Notes under the pieces: model-generated
The model's database searches: none
Told to the model about the DNA's origin: nothing
Seen by the model: only the letters and a program-made list of their open reading frames with translations
Made by a program: the position numbers and the translations under genes
Shown here: positions 25,408 through 33,719 of the stretch, in pieces
How positions within the stretch are numbered: the first letter of the stretch is position 1
Layout: each line of letters opens with the position of its first letter
Origin: CAIKLP01 sp965279595
GTDB taxonomy: Bacteria > Bacteroidota > Bacteroidia > Sphingobacteriales > Sphingobacteriaceae
Assembly (NCBI GenBank): GCA_965279595.1
Contig: OZ257246.1
Span: 248,001-312,000 of the forward strand
Length of the DNA stretch: 64,000 nt
Direction of reading: 5' to 3'

Positions 25408-26024
25408 TTAACGAAACTGAGAAAAAAATAAAAATTGCAGAGACAGCAATTATAGAAAGTATTGAAAAACCTTCAACTAAAAGCCCTGAAATAACTATTA
25501 CTGAAACATCAACAACCACAAACACTGTAGCCAAAGTTGCTTCAGGAAAAATGATGAGCAAAAGTGGTTTCAAACTACCTTCAATTAATGAAGTTCAGTC
25601 AGGAAATTTTAGACCTATTGAAGCTGCCAAAAAAGAAGAACTAATACTCCCAACAGATGCTTTTGATGATGCTCAATTTCAAAATGAATGGAAGAGATGT
25701 GTAAGCATCTTATCTGAAAAAAATCTAATCTCTTTAAACGCGCTGTTATTAAGCCTTTCGCCTACTCCAATTTCTGAATTTAAATATGAAATCAGAGTAA
25801 GTAATAAAATGCAGGCGGAATTATTTAATTCAGAACGCGGTGCAATCAATGATATCATTAGAAAAGCACTTAATAACTTTAGCATTGATTTTGATATTCA
25901 AATTGACCAAGACCTAAGCTCGAACCGACCTTATACCACTTCTGAAAAATTCAAAGCCATGGCAGAAAAAAACCCGTTGATGCTAAGCCTAAAAGATAAG
26001 TTAGGACTGGACTCAGAGTATTAA
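25404..26024 (+). CDS. dnaX: dnaX -1 frame: tau-specific C-terminal domain
   Basis: The open frame joins gamma by a single-base slip on the A10 run, adding about 206 residues and giving a tau of about 587 residues in total. The first 50 codons (25404-25550) are open with no stop but low complexity (Thr/Glu/Ile/Lys-rich linker). They are followed by conserved-looking sequence (KSGFKLPSINEV, FQNEWKRCVSILSEKN, SSNRPYTTSEKFKAMAEKNP). In tau this end contacts the polymerase and helicase. The frame has its first ATG only at 25551, so it is not plausible as a free-standing gene. Confidence 0.82.
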   Translation: MVNETEKKIKIAETAIIESIEKPSTKSPEITITETSTTTNTVAKVASGKMMSKSGFKLPSINEVQSGNFRPIEAAKKEELILPTDAFDDAQFQNEWKRCVSILSEKNLISLNALLLSLSPTPISEFKYEIRVSNKMQAELFNSERGAINDIIRKALNNFSIDFDIQIDQDLSSNRPYTTSEKFKAMAEKNPLMLSLKDKLGLDSEY

Positions 26025-26516
26025 AAATAATTATGAATTTTAAGTGTTGAATTTTGAATGTTTTCCTGCAACTAGCACTAACTTAGCATCAAACTAAATT
26101 GAGATTTATTAAAATCTAGAATAAATCTAATCCAATATCCAGCTTCCAACTTCCAATAATAATTATGAATTTTAAGTGCTAAATTTTGAATGTTTCATTC
26201 AACTAGCACTAACTTAGCATCAAACTAAATTGAGATATATTAAAATTTAGAATAAATCTGATCCAATTTCCAACTTCCAAATCCCAATAAAAATTATGAA
26301 TTTTAAGTGTTGAATTTTGAATGCCAATTAAAAAAATGTGAAATTTTGAATTAAAATCACACCTAGAAACCAGCATTGTTAATTCAAAAAACAACTCTTC
26401 CATTCAGCACGGACACATTCAAAATTCAAAACTCAAAATTTACCACTTTTTTTTGTCTAAAATTCATCACTATTTTTGTCAAGTTTTTCGTAATTTCGCA
26501 CTTCATTCAAACAAAT
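26025..26516. other. 492-bp intergenic region between dnaX and icd
   Basis: No gene is credible here. It is filled by a two-and-a-fraction-copy tandem repeat (26030-26338) and an inverted heptad array (26410-26440). The icd promoter should lie in the last 70 bp, where TAATTTCG (26491-26498) resembles a -7 box. Confidence 0.75.
26030..26338 (+). repeat. 131-132-bp tandem repeat, two full units and a partial third
   Basis: Units start with TTATGAATTTTAAGTG at 26031, 26163 and 26294, a spacing of 132 and 131 bp. Full units share the block CAACTAGCACTAACTTAGCA and heptads of the TTCCAAC type. The third unit is cut after about 30 bp and ends with the AATTAAAAAAATG tail also seen at 8471-8486 and 8527-8540. 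Confidence 0.85.
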
Positions 26517-27746
26517 ATGTCAAAAATTAAAGTTGCGAATCCTGTTGTAGAGCTGGATGGAGATGAGATGACACGCATCATCTGGGAATTTATCAAGAAT
26601 AAATTAATCAACCCTTATTTAGAATTAGATATTAAATATTTCGACTTAGGCATGGAGCATCGCGATGCAACTAATGACCAAGTGACTATCGATTCAGCTG
26701 AGGCTATAAAAAAATATAATGTTGGAATAAAGTGCGCTACTATTACACCAGATGAGGATCGCGTTAAAGAATTCCAATTAAAACAAATGTGGAAATCACC
26801 TAATGGAACCATTAGAAATATTTTAGATGGTACTGTGTTTCGTGAGCCCATTGTTATGAAAAACATTCCTCGTTTGGTACCCAATTGGACTGCCCCTATT
26901 TGTATTGGTCGTCATGCATTTGGAGATCAATACCGTGCAACGGATTTCGTTACTAAAGGCAAAGGAAAATTAACAATTAAATTTGAAGGCGAAGATGGAA
27001 CTGTGATCGAACATGAAGTTTATCAATTCAAAGGAGATGGTGTGGCATTATCAATGTATAATACTGATGACTCTATACAAGGATTTGCCAGAGCTTGTTT
27101 CAACCAAGCTATCATGAAAAAATGGCCTTTATATTTATCAACAAAAAATACAATTCTAAAAAAATATGATGGCCGATTTAAAGATATTTTCGAAACCATT
27201 TACCAAACTGAATTCAAAACAAAAATGGATTCTATTGGCATAACTTATGAGCATCGTTTAATTGATGACATGGTTGCATCAGCTTTAAAATGGAATGGAA
27301 ATTTTGTTTGGGCTTGTAAAAACTATGATGGCGATGTGCAATCAGATACCGTTGCACAAGGATTTGGTTCCTTAGGTTTGATGACTTCTGTATTGGTTAC
27401 TCCAGATGGGAAAACTATGGAAGCAGAAGCAGCGCATGGAACTGTAACTCGTCATTACCGTGATCACCAAAATGGAAAACCTACTTCTACCAATCCTATT
27501 GCATCAATTTTTGCATGGACTAGAGGTTTAGCTTTCAGAGGAAAATTAGATAATAACCAAGAGTTAATAGATTTCTGTACAGCATTAGAACAAGTTTGTA
27601 TTGAAACAGTTGAATCAGGTAAAATGACTAAAGATTTAGCAGTATGTATTCATGGAAACAAAGTGAATCATGGAGAGCATTATCTATATACGGAAGAGTT
27701 CTTATCAGCAATTGATGAGAATTTAAAAGCAAAATTAGGTAAATAA
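26517..27746 (+). CDS. icd: NADP-dependent isocitrate dehydrogenase (eukaryote-like subfamily)
   Basis: This TCA-cycle enzyme oxidatively decarboxylates isocitrate to 2-oxoglutarate. The 409 residues from MSKIKVANPVVELDGDEMTR match subfamily II homodimeric NADP enzymes, as in mitochondria. Substrate residues are in SPNGTIRNILDGTVFREPI, metal-binding aspartates in IDDMVASALKW and NYDGDVQSD, and the NADP loop in EAAHGTVTRHYRDH. The longer frame from 26376 crosses repeats and the promoter and is not used. Strong terminator at 27764. Confidence 0.97.
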   Translation: MSKIKVANPVVELDGDEMTRIIWEFIKNKLINPYLELDIKYFDLGMEHRDATNDQVTIDSAEAIKKYNVGIKCATITPDEDRVKEFQLKQMWKSPNGTIRNILDGTVFREPIVMKNIPRLVPNWTAPICIGRHAFGDQYRATDFVTKGKGKLTIKFEGEDGTVIEHEVYQFKGDGVALSMYNTDDSIQGFARACFNQAIMKKWPLYLSTKNTILKKYDGRFKDIFETIYQTEFKTKMDSIGITYEHRLIDDMVASALKWNGNFVWACKNYDGDVQSDTVAQGFGSLGLMTSVLVTPDGKTMEAEAAHGTVTRHYRDHQNGKPTSTNPIASIFAWTRGLAFRGKLDNNQELIDFCTALEQVCIETVESGKMTKDLAVCIHGNKVNHGEHYLYTEEFLSAIDENLKAKLGK

Positions 27747-27763
27747 AAATCCAAATATTTTTC

Positions 27764-27801
27764 TGAAAGGCTCTTGGTTTATAACTAGGGGCCTTTTTTA
27801 T
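27764..27801 (+). terminator. Intrinsic terminator of icd
   Basis: AAAGGCTC pairs with GGGCCTTT (one G-U pair) around a loop of about 15 nt, followed by a T-rich tail. Confidence 0.75.
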
Positions 27802-27897
27802 TTACCCTTCTTGATACAATTTTTAATCTAAATTGACATACATGATTTGCTGGTATTAAAATTAAATTGATAAATTTATCTTACCAAAAAATATAAA

Positions 27898-29190
27898 ATG
27901 AAAAAACTATACGCATTACTGATTTTTATAATCTCTATAAGCAACGTAACTGCCCAATGTGTTGGCGGCAATCGTTATATCACTAAAATGTTTGAATATG
28001 ATTCAATAGTAAATGTGAAATATGGTGCAAATGTAACTGCCAGCTCTTCAACCCCAGCCAATTTATTATATGATATTTATTTGCCCAAAGGAGATACTTT
28101 AACAACTAGACCTGTAATATTTTTTACACATGGAGGTTCCTTTTTATTTGGCTCTAAACTAGATGGCGATGTGGTTTCTTTATGTAGAGAATTTGCTAAA
28201 CGTGGCTACGTAACCGTATCTCAAGATTACCGTTTGGGTTTCGAATCATTTGATGCAACTAGTGCAACACGCGCTGTTTGGAGAGCAATGCAAGATGGAA
28301 GAGCAGCAGTTCGTCATGTTAGATCAAAAGCAAGTGAATATAAAATTGATACCAATATGATTATTTATGGTGGATCTTCAGCAGGTGCTTTCACTGCATT
28401 GCATGTAGCTTTTTTAGATGAGCCGCAAGAAATTTTACCTGGTATGGACACCTCAGCTTATGTTGCTCCTAACGGCACTGGATTAGGTAATTTTCATGGA
28501 ACCACTAACAATTTAACAAATAGTTCAAAAGTTAATGCAGTAATTAATCTATGTGGAGCCATTGGGGATACCGCTTGGATACAAAATAAAGATTCAAATA
28601 TTGCTATCATGAGTATGCATGGAACATTTGACAATACAGTTCCTTATGGAAGTGCCATTATTAAATTGTTAGGTTCCATTCCATTATTAACAGTTGATGG
28701 TAGCGCAAGCATCAGAGAGCATTTAAATAACAAAGGTTGGATGAATCGTTTTTATACTTATTGTGGGCAAGACCATGTACCATATGCTGGCTCTTCTGTT
28801 GCTCAGAAACAATGGATGGATAGCACAGTTGCATTCATCAGTCAATTTATTTATAAAGATGTTTTTCATTGCAATGGAACTTCTTTGCCAGTAATGTTTG
28901 ACATTGATAGTACTGATTGTCCGGTTACAGGAATTTATTCCAATCATATCGAACATTTAAAAATTTACCCAAATCCAGCAAATACAACTGTTTCCATTAC
29001 ATTGAATAATCCAAACGATTTGATAAAACAAATAGAAGTTTATGATTACAATGGAAGAAAAGTGATTAGTAATAACATCAACCAATTGAACAATATCAAT
29101 TTAAATTTAGTTGATTTAGCAAATGGAATTTACTTAATTAAAGTAAGTGCTGGTGACAATACCTACATCCAAAAAATAATTAAAGAATAA
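27898..29190 (+). CDS. Secreted alpha/beta-hydrolase (carboxylesterase-like) with T9SS sorting domain
   Basis: This 430-residue protein has a signal peptide (MKKLYALLIFIISISNVTAQ) and an alpha/beta-hydrolase domain (about 45-330). It carries the oxyanion HGGSF, nucleophile GGSSAG (Ser about 162) and a late histidine in CGQDHVPYAG. The ending is a type A T9SS C-terminal sorting domain (about 355-430: LKIYPNPANTTVSI, LANGIYLIKVSAG). It should be exported through the type IX system and anchored or released outside the cell. The ester substrate is unknown. It is monocistronic with a bidirectional terminator just after the stop. Confidence 0.9.
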   Translation: MKKLYALLIFIISISNVTAQCVGGNRYITKMFEYDSIVNVKYGANVTASSSTPANLLYDIYLPKGDTLTTRPVIFFTHGGSFLFGSKLDGDVVSLCREFAKRGYVTVSQDYRLGFESFDATSATRAVWRAMQDGRAAVRHVRSKASEYKIDTNMIIYGGSSAGAFTALHVAFLDEPQEILPGMDTSAYVAPNGTGLGNFHGTTNNLTNSSKVNAVINLCGAIGDTAWIQNKDSNIAIMSMHGTFDNTVPYGSAIIKLLGSIPLLTVDGSASIREHLNNKGWMNRFYTYCGQDHVPYAGSSVAQKQWMDSTVAFISQFIYKDVFHCNGTSLPVMFDIDSTDCPVTGIYSNHIEHLKIYPNPANTTVSITLNNPNDLIKQIEVYDYNGRKVISNNINQLNNINLNLVDLANGIYLIKVSAGDNTYIQKIIKE

Positions 29191-29203
29191 TTTATTGCAA
29201 TAA

Positions 29204-29244
29204 AGAAAAAGGAGAACTACCAAAACATAGTTCTCCTTTTTTAT
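29204..29244. terminator. Bidirectional intrinsic terminator
   Basis: AAAAGGAGAACTA and TAGTTCTCCTTTT form a perfect stem with an 8-nt loop and T/A runs on both sides. It serves both the esterase and the convergent pseudouridine synthase. Confidence 0.88.
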
Positions 29245-29922
29245 TTAAGAAAGTAAGACTTTGAATTTCTGCCAAAAAGTATCATCAGGCAAATCAGCTT
29301 TCAGTTTCATTGGTTCCTTTTTTACTGGATGATTGAACTCAATTTTATAAGCATGTAAACAAATACTCTTATCCCTATTTCCCCTAGGATATCCATATTT
29401 ATTATCTCCAACAATAGGACAATTCATGGTAGCAAGTTGTACTCGTATTTGATGAGGCCTTCCAGTTATTGGATTTACTTTCAATAAATAAAAGCCATCC
29501 AACTCTCCTATCAATTCATAATTTAATTCAGAACGCATACCATTTAACATCTCCGAATCATATGCTTTTGTAATATTTGTTTCTGGATTTTTGATTAACC
29601 AATGAACCAAATTACCTTTTATAAAAGGAGGTTTATTTCTAACAATTGCTAAATAAGTTTTTTCAACTTCTCTGTTTTTGAACTGTTCATTCATGCGCTC
29701 AAGTGCTTTACTTGTGCGAGCCATTAGGACCATTCCACTTACTGGTCTGTCTATTCTATGTATGACACCAATAAAAACATCACCTGGTTTATTATAATGA
29801 ATTTTGATATACGCTTTCACTAAATCAGACAATGGAGTATCGCCAGTTTTATCACCTTGCACCAATACACCACATTCCTTATTAATAGCAATGAGGTGAT
29901 TGTCTTCAAAAATTATTTTCAT
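29245..29922 (-). CDS. RluA-family pseudouridine synthase, short form
   Basis: This 225-residue RluA-type catalytic domain has no S4 domain. The catalytic aspartate is D58 in GVIHRIDRPVSGMVLMA, followed by KTYLAIVRNKP, SELNYELIGELDGFYLL and GRPHQIRVQLATMNCPIVGD. It isomerises uridine in rRNA or tRNA. The short RluA/TruC-like length prevents naming the target position. The gene is followed by panB upstream in the same direction, 20 bp apart, so they may be co-transcribed. Confidence 0.9.
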   Translation of the reverse strand: MKIIFEDNHLIAINKECGVLVQGDKTGDTPLSDLVKAYIKIHYNKPGDVFIGVIHRIDRPVSGMVLMARTSKALERMNEQFKNREVEKTYLAIVRNKPPFIKGNLVHWLIKNPETNITKAYDSEMLNGMRSELNYELIGELDGFYLLKVNPITGRPHQIRVQLATMNCPIVGDNKYGYPRGNRDKSICLHAYKIEFNHPVKKEPMKLKADLPDDTFWQKFKVLLS

Positions 29923-29942
29923 TGCTATTTAGAAAAATGAAT

Positions 29943-30758
29943 TTAATACTGCTCCTTTTCATTCGGGAAGTCAGTTGATTTAACATCAGAAATATAAGAC
30001 TTTACTGCAATATTAATTTCTTCATACAAGTTTAAATACTGACGTAAAAATCTAGGTTTAAATCCTTTAGTTAACCCTAATAAATCATTCACTACTAATA
30101 CTTGTCCATCAACGTGAGGTCCAGCACCAATGCCTATTACAGGGATTTTTAATTCAGCAGTTACTTGCTTAGCTAATTCAGCAGGAATCTTTTCTAATAC
30201 CAAAGCGAAACAACCTGCTTCTTGTAATATTTTGGCATCTTCTATTAATTTTTCTGCTTCTGCTTTTTCTTTTGCACGTACATTATACGTTCCAAACTTA
30301 TAGATTGATTGAGGAGTTAAACCAAGATGTCCCATAACAGGTACACCAGCAGAAATAATTCTTTCAATTGATTCACGCACTTCTCTGCCACCTTCCAATT
30401 TCACTGCATGTCCACCTGATTCTTTCATTATTCTGATTGAAGATTGTAAAGCCTCTTTAGAATTTCCTTGGTATGATCCAAAAGGTAAATCAACCACTAC
30501 TAAAGCACGAGTAACAGCACGAACTACAGAAGAGGCATGATAAATCATTTGATCTAAAGTAATCGGCAATGTTGTTTCATGCCCAGCCATTACGTTTGAT
30601 GCAGAGTCACCAACTAATAAAATATCGATTCCAGCTTCATCTAAAATTAAGGCTGTAGAATAATCGTATGCCGTTAACATGGCAATTTTTTCATTCTCCA
30701 CTTTCATGGCTTGAAGCACATGAGTTGTAATTCTTTTTATTTCTTTGTGAACCGACAT
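29943..30758 (-). CDS. panB: 3-methyl-2-oxobutanoate hydroxymethyltransferase
   Basis: This is the first step of pantothenate (CoA) synthesis: transfer of a hydroxymethyl group from methylene-tetrahydrofolate to 2-oxoisovalerate. The 271 residues include MLTAYDYSTA, the metal-binding LLVGDSASNVMAGHETT, GGHAVKLEGGREV, PVMGHLGLTPQS and the conserved PVIGIGAGPHVDGQVLV. Length and motifs are typical. It starts 266 bp from carA on the opposite strand. Confidence 0.97.
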   Translation of the reverse strand: MSVHKEIKRITTHVLQAMKVENEKIAMLTAYDYSTALILDEAGIDILLVGDSASNVMAGHETTLPITLDQMIYHASSVVRAVTRALVVVDLPFGSYQGNSKEALQSSIRIMKESGGHAVKLEGGREVRESIERIISAGVPVMGHLGLTPQSIYKFGTYNVRAKEKAEAEKLIEDAKILQEAGCFALVLEKIPAELAKQVTAELKIPVIGIGAGPHVDGQVLVVNDLLGLTKGFKPRFLRQYLNLYEEINIAVKSYISDVKSTDFPNEKEQY

Positions 30759-30887
30759 GATGAATTATTTTAGGAGCATTTGGGCTGCATTTTAATAAAT
30801 AAAACCCATTGCTTTAACTTATTTAAATGTAAAAGTCCACTTTTAAATCCTTCTTTCAAAAAAAGAGCAAGAATATCTGAAAATTAC

Positions 30888-30895
30888 TACCTTTG
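30888..30895 (+). promoter_or_regulatory. -7 promoter box of the carA leader
   Basis: TACCTTTG is an exact TAnnTTTG match and lies 6 nt before the ATG of the small leader ORF. No convincing -33 element is visible. Confidence 0.5.
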
Positions 30896-30901
30896 CAATC
30901 G

Positions 30902-30976
30902 ATGAAAATGCTCCAGAATAAATTTGCTTTAGAACCGATCTTTGTCGATCCAAAAGCAATCATTTATGGAGAATAG
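30902..30976 (+). CDS. Candidate 24-residue leader peptide upstream of carA
   Basis: The ORF reads MKMLQNKFALEP and then IFVDPKAIIYGE. It starts 6 nt after a good -7 box, so the mRNA would be nearly leaderless. Its TAG stop (30974-30976) overlaps the first bases of a terminator stem. I see no arginine codons, so arginine-stalled attenuation is unlikely. The geometry fits coupling of translation to antitermination as in E. coli pyrBI. Coding status is inferred from position only. Confidence 0.4.
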   Translation: MKMLQNKFALEPIFVDPKAIIYGE

Positions 30977-31005
30977 GCTTTGTAGTTTCTACAAGGCTTT
31001 TTTTA
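30975..31005 (+). terminator. Intrinsic terminator in the carA leader (candidate attenuator)
   Basis: AGGCTTTGTAG pairs with CTACAAGGCTT (two G-U pairs) across a TTT loop, and seven T follow. It ends 19 nt before the carA ATG, so it must be bypassed for carA expression. An upstream AAAGC (near 30950) could pair with the 5' arm as a weak antiterminator. Confidence 0.75.
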
Positions 31006-31023
31006 TACCTGAAAATTAATAAA

Positions 31024-32121
31024 ATGGCAGAAATAGTTACAATTCCAGCAATTCTCTTATTAGCCGATGGCACAATATTTAAGGGCAAAGCAGCCGGCAA
31101 AATCGGCACCACAACAGGTGAAATTTGTTTCAATACAGGTATGACAGGATATCAAGAGATATTTACTGATCCTTCCTACTTCGGGCAAATTATGGTAACC
31201 ACCAATGCGCACATTGGAAATTATGGTATCAGTGATGCAGAAGTAGAATCTGATTCAATAAAAATTGCTGGTTTAGTTTGTAAAAATTTTAATGTTGGCT
31301 TTTCAAGAAAAAAAGCGCAACATTCTATACAAGATTATTTTTCTGATGCAAATATTGTTGGGATTTCAGATATTGATACTCGACAATTAGTTAGACATAT
31401 AAGAGATAAAGGTGCAATGAATGCCATTATTTCTTCGGAAGATTTTTCTATTGAAACGCTAACTGAAAAGTTGAACGCCATTCCATCAATGGAAGGCTTA
31501 GAACTTTCTTCAATTGTAAGTACTGATACTCCATATTTTTTTGGAAATGAAAGTGCCAAGAAAAAAGTGGCAGTATTAGATTTGGGTGTTAAGAAAAATA
31601 TATTGAGATGTTTTTCTGATCGAGATGTATATGTAAAAGTATTTCCTGCGAAAACAACTTTTTCACAAATGAAAGAGTGGAATCCTGATGGTTATTTTAT
31701 TTCAAACGGTCCAGGTGATCCAGCCGCCATGCCTTATGCCATTGAAACGGTAAAAGAAATATTAGCAGCTGACCAACCCTTATTTGGCATTTGCTTAGGC
31801 CATCAATTATTAGCTCAAGCAAATGGAATTCGTACTCATAAAATGTTTAATGGACACAGAGGGTTGAATCATCCCGTTAAAAATATTATCATCAATCATT
31901 GCGAAGTAACTTCACAAAATCATGGTTTTGGTGTCATTGCTGATGACGTTCGAAAATCAGAATTAGTAGAAATTACTCATATCAATTTAAATGATCAATC
32001 AATAGAGGGCATACGAGTAAAGGGTAAAAAAGCGTTCTCTGTTCAATATCATCCAGAGTCATCGCCTGGACCACATGATTCGAGATATTTATTTGATGAC
32101 TTTGTAAGTATGTTAAACTAA
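31024..32121 (+). CDS. carA: Carbamoyl-phosphate synthase small (glutaminase) subunit
   Basis: This 365-residue subunit hydrolyses glutamine and passes ammonia to CarB for arginine and pyrimidine synthesis. The N-terminal domain has DGTIFKGKAAG and FNTGMTGYQEIFTDPSY. The class I amidotransferase domain (about 180-365) has the oxyanion SNGPGDPA, nucleophile in GICLGHQLLA (Cys about 257) and the His-Glu pair in VQYHPESSPGPHDS. It is 20 bp upstream of eno. A terminator directly before it suggests expression controlled by attenuation. carB is not in the window. Confidence 0.97.
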   Translation: MAEIVTIPAILLLADGTIFKGKAAGKIGTTTGEICFNTGMTGYQEIFTDPSYFGQIMVTTNAHIGNYGISDAEVESDSIKIAGLVCKNFNVGFSRKKAQHSIQDYFSDANIVGISDIDTRQLVRHIRDKGAMNAIISSEDFSIETLTEKLNAIPSMEGLELSSIVSTDTPYFFGNESAKKKVAVLDLGVKKNILRCFSDRDVYVKVFPAKTTFSQMKEWNPDGYFISNGPGDPAAMPYAIETVKEILAADQPLFGICLGHQLLAQANGIRTHKMFNGHRGLNHPVKNIIINHCEVTSQNHGFGVIADDVRKSELVEITHINLNDQSIEGIRVKGKKAFSVQYHPESSPGPHDSRYLFDDFVSMLN

Positions 32122-32141
32122 TCCAATCAAAAAAGTAAAGT

Positions 32142-33434
32142 ATGAGTATTATCATCGACGTAAAAGCAAGACAAATTCTTGACTCTAGAGGTAACCCTAC
32201 TGTTGAAGTAGAAGTGTTAACTGAAAATGGTTTAATGGGTAGAGCTGCTGTACCTTCAGGTGCATCAACTGGAACTCATGAAGCTGTTGAGTTAAGAGAT
32301 AATGACAAGAATGCTTATTTAGGTAAAGGTGTATTGAATGCAGTAAAGAATGTCAATGAAAAAATTGCTCCTGAATTGCAAGGTATTGATGTATTTGAAC
32401 AAAACAGTATTGATAAATTAATGATTTCTATTGATGGTTCCGAAAACAAAGGAAACCTAGGAGCCAATGCTATTTTAGGTGTTTCAATGGCCGTTGCTAA
32501 AGCCGCAGCACAAGAATCTCGTCAACCATTATATCGATACATAGGTGGTGTAAATGCAAATACTTTACCCATTCCAATGATGAATATTTTGAATGGTGGT
32601 GCACACGCTGATAATAAAATTGATTTTCAAGAATTCATGGTGATGCCTATTGGTGCGAAAAGTTTTTCTGAAGGATTAAGAATGGGCACTGAAATTTTTC
32701 ATCATTTAAAAGCGGTATTAAAGAAAAAAGGATACTCAACCAATGTTGGTGATGAAGGTGGATTTGCTCCTAATTTAGGTTCAAATGTAGAAGCTATTGA
32801 ATTGGTTTTGCAAGCTATTGAAGTAGCAGGCTATCGTCCAGGTGAAGATGTATATATCGCTATGGATGCAGCTGCTTCAGAATTATATAATGCATCAGAA
32901 GGAGTTTATCATTTCCATAAATCAAGTGGTGAGAAATTAACATCAGCAGAAATGGTGAATTATTGGACTGATTGGTGTAAGAAATATCCTATCATTTCTA
33001 TTGAAGACGGATTGGCTGAAGACGATTGGAATGGTTGGTTAGCGTTAACAAATAGCATTGGAAAAACTACTCAAATTGTAGGCGATGATTTATTTGTAAC
33101 CAATGTAAAAAGATTAAAAACTGGAATTGAAAAAGGAATTGCAAACTCCATTTTAGTAAAAGTGAATCAAATTGGAACTATCACAGAAACAATTGATGCA
33201 GTTAATTTAGCACATAAAAACAATTACACTTCAGTTATGAGTCATAGAAGTGGAGAGACTGAAGATACTACCATTGCTGACTTAGCAGTTGCATTAAACT
33301 GCGGACAAATTAAAACAGGTTCAGCTTCTCGTTCAGACCGGATTGCAAAATACAATCAACTTTTACGTATTGAAGAAGAATTAGGAAACAACGCTTATTA
33401 TATTGGTAAAGATTTTAAATTTCTGAATCGATAA
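32142..33434 (+). CDS. eno: Enolase
   Basis: This glycolytic enzyme interconverts 2-phosphoglycerate and phosphoenolpyruvate. The 430 residues include ARQILDSRGNPTVEVEV, PSGASTGTHEAVELRD, the catalytic loop GGAHADNKIDFQEFMVMP, metal ligands in AMDAAASE, SIEDGLAEDDW and GDDLFVTN, and the terminal SHRSGETEDT and GSASRSDRIAKYNQL. It follows carA by 20 bp, a gene pairing common in Bacteroidota, and ends at a strong terminator. Confidence 0.98.
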   Translation: MSIIIDVKARQILDSRGNPTVEVEVLTENGLMGRAAVPSGASTGTHEAVELRDNDKNAYLGKGVLNAVKNVNEKIAPELQGIDVFEQNSIDKLMISIDGSENKGNLGANAILGVSMAVAKAAAQESRQPLYRYIGGVNANTLPIPMMNILNGGAHADNKIDFQEFMVMPIGAKSFSEGLRMGTEIFHHLKAVLKKKGYSTNVGDEGGFAPNLGSNVEAIELVLQAIEVAGYRPGEDVYIAMDAAASELYNASEGVYHFHKSSGEKLTSAEMVNYWTDWCKKYPIISIEDGLAEDDWNGWLALTNSIGKTTQIVGDDLFVTNVKRLKTGIEKGIANSILVKVNQIGTITETIDAVNLAHKNNYTSVMSHRSGETEDTTIADLAVALNCGQIKTGSASRSDRIAKYNQLLRIEEELGNNAYYIGKDFKFLNR

Positions 33435-33470
33435 ACAAAATATATTTTCAAAAAAATTTTTTGTCAATTC

Positions 33471-33513
33471 AAAAGAGTGAAAATGATTTAAGAATCTTTC
33501 ACTCTTTTTTTTT
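33471..33513 (+). terminator. Intrinsic terminator of carA-eno
   Basis: AAAAGAGTGAAA (33471-33482) pairs perfectly with TTTCACTCTTTT (33497-33508) and is followed by a T run. Confidence 0.88.
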
Positions 33514-33641
33514 GAAAATCACAGTTTAAAATAATATTTGGACATAAAGATTATTTTTATGTACCTTTATGTTAATATGTTGAAAATAAATATTAACAAT
33601 TACGAGTTAAGATAATTTTCTTTGTATTAGAAACATAAAAC

Positions 33642-33674
33642 ATGAAACCCGCTTGTGGTGAAAAATTTATTTAG
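33642..33674 (+). CDS. Candidate 10-residue leader peptide upstream of the ftsB-like gene
   Basis: The ORF encodes MKPACGEKFI with TAG at 33672-33674. Its codons 3-5 (CCC GCT TGT) form one arm of a competing RNA fold, and its stop codon overlaps the first base of the terminator stem. A weak -7-like box (TTTCTTTG, 33617-33624) lies upstream. Coding status is inferred from this geometry and not proven. Confidence 0.35.
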   Translation: MKPACGEKFI

Positions 33675-33712
33675 GACAGATGTTTACAAGCGGGCATCTG
33701 TCCTTTTTTTTT
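33648..33712 (+). promoter_or_regulatory. Candidate attenuator with competing folds upstream of the ftsB-like gene
   Basis: The terminator stem is GGACAGATG (33674-33682) with CATCTGTCC (33695-33703), followed by nine T. Its loop contains ACAAGCGGG (33686-33694), a perfect complement of CCCGCTTGT (33648-33656) inside the leader ORF. The two pairings are interleaved, and 0-3 nt connectors make full coexistence unlikely, so they should act as alternative structures. The T run ends 7 nt before the ATG at 33720. Confidence 0.7.
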
Positions 33713-33719
33713 GAAAAAA

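Noticed and set aside
25404..26024. dnaX C-terminal frame as a pseudogene or separate gene
   Set aside because: The frame is fully open from the slip site, its first ATG comes only 147 bp later, and its sequence looks conserved. A disrupted gene would usually show further damage. A sequencing error in A10 remains possible.
26030..26338. Direct repeats as a CRISPR array
   Set aside because: Units are 131-132 bp and nearly identical over their whole length, without unique spacers, and no cas gene is nearby.
33648..33703. A stable H-type pseudoknot in the ftsB-like leader
   Set aside because: The connectors between stems are 3 and 0 nt, too short to span two 9-bp helices at once. Competing folds or partial kissing are more plausible.
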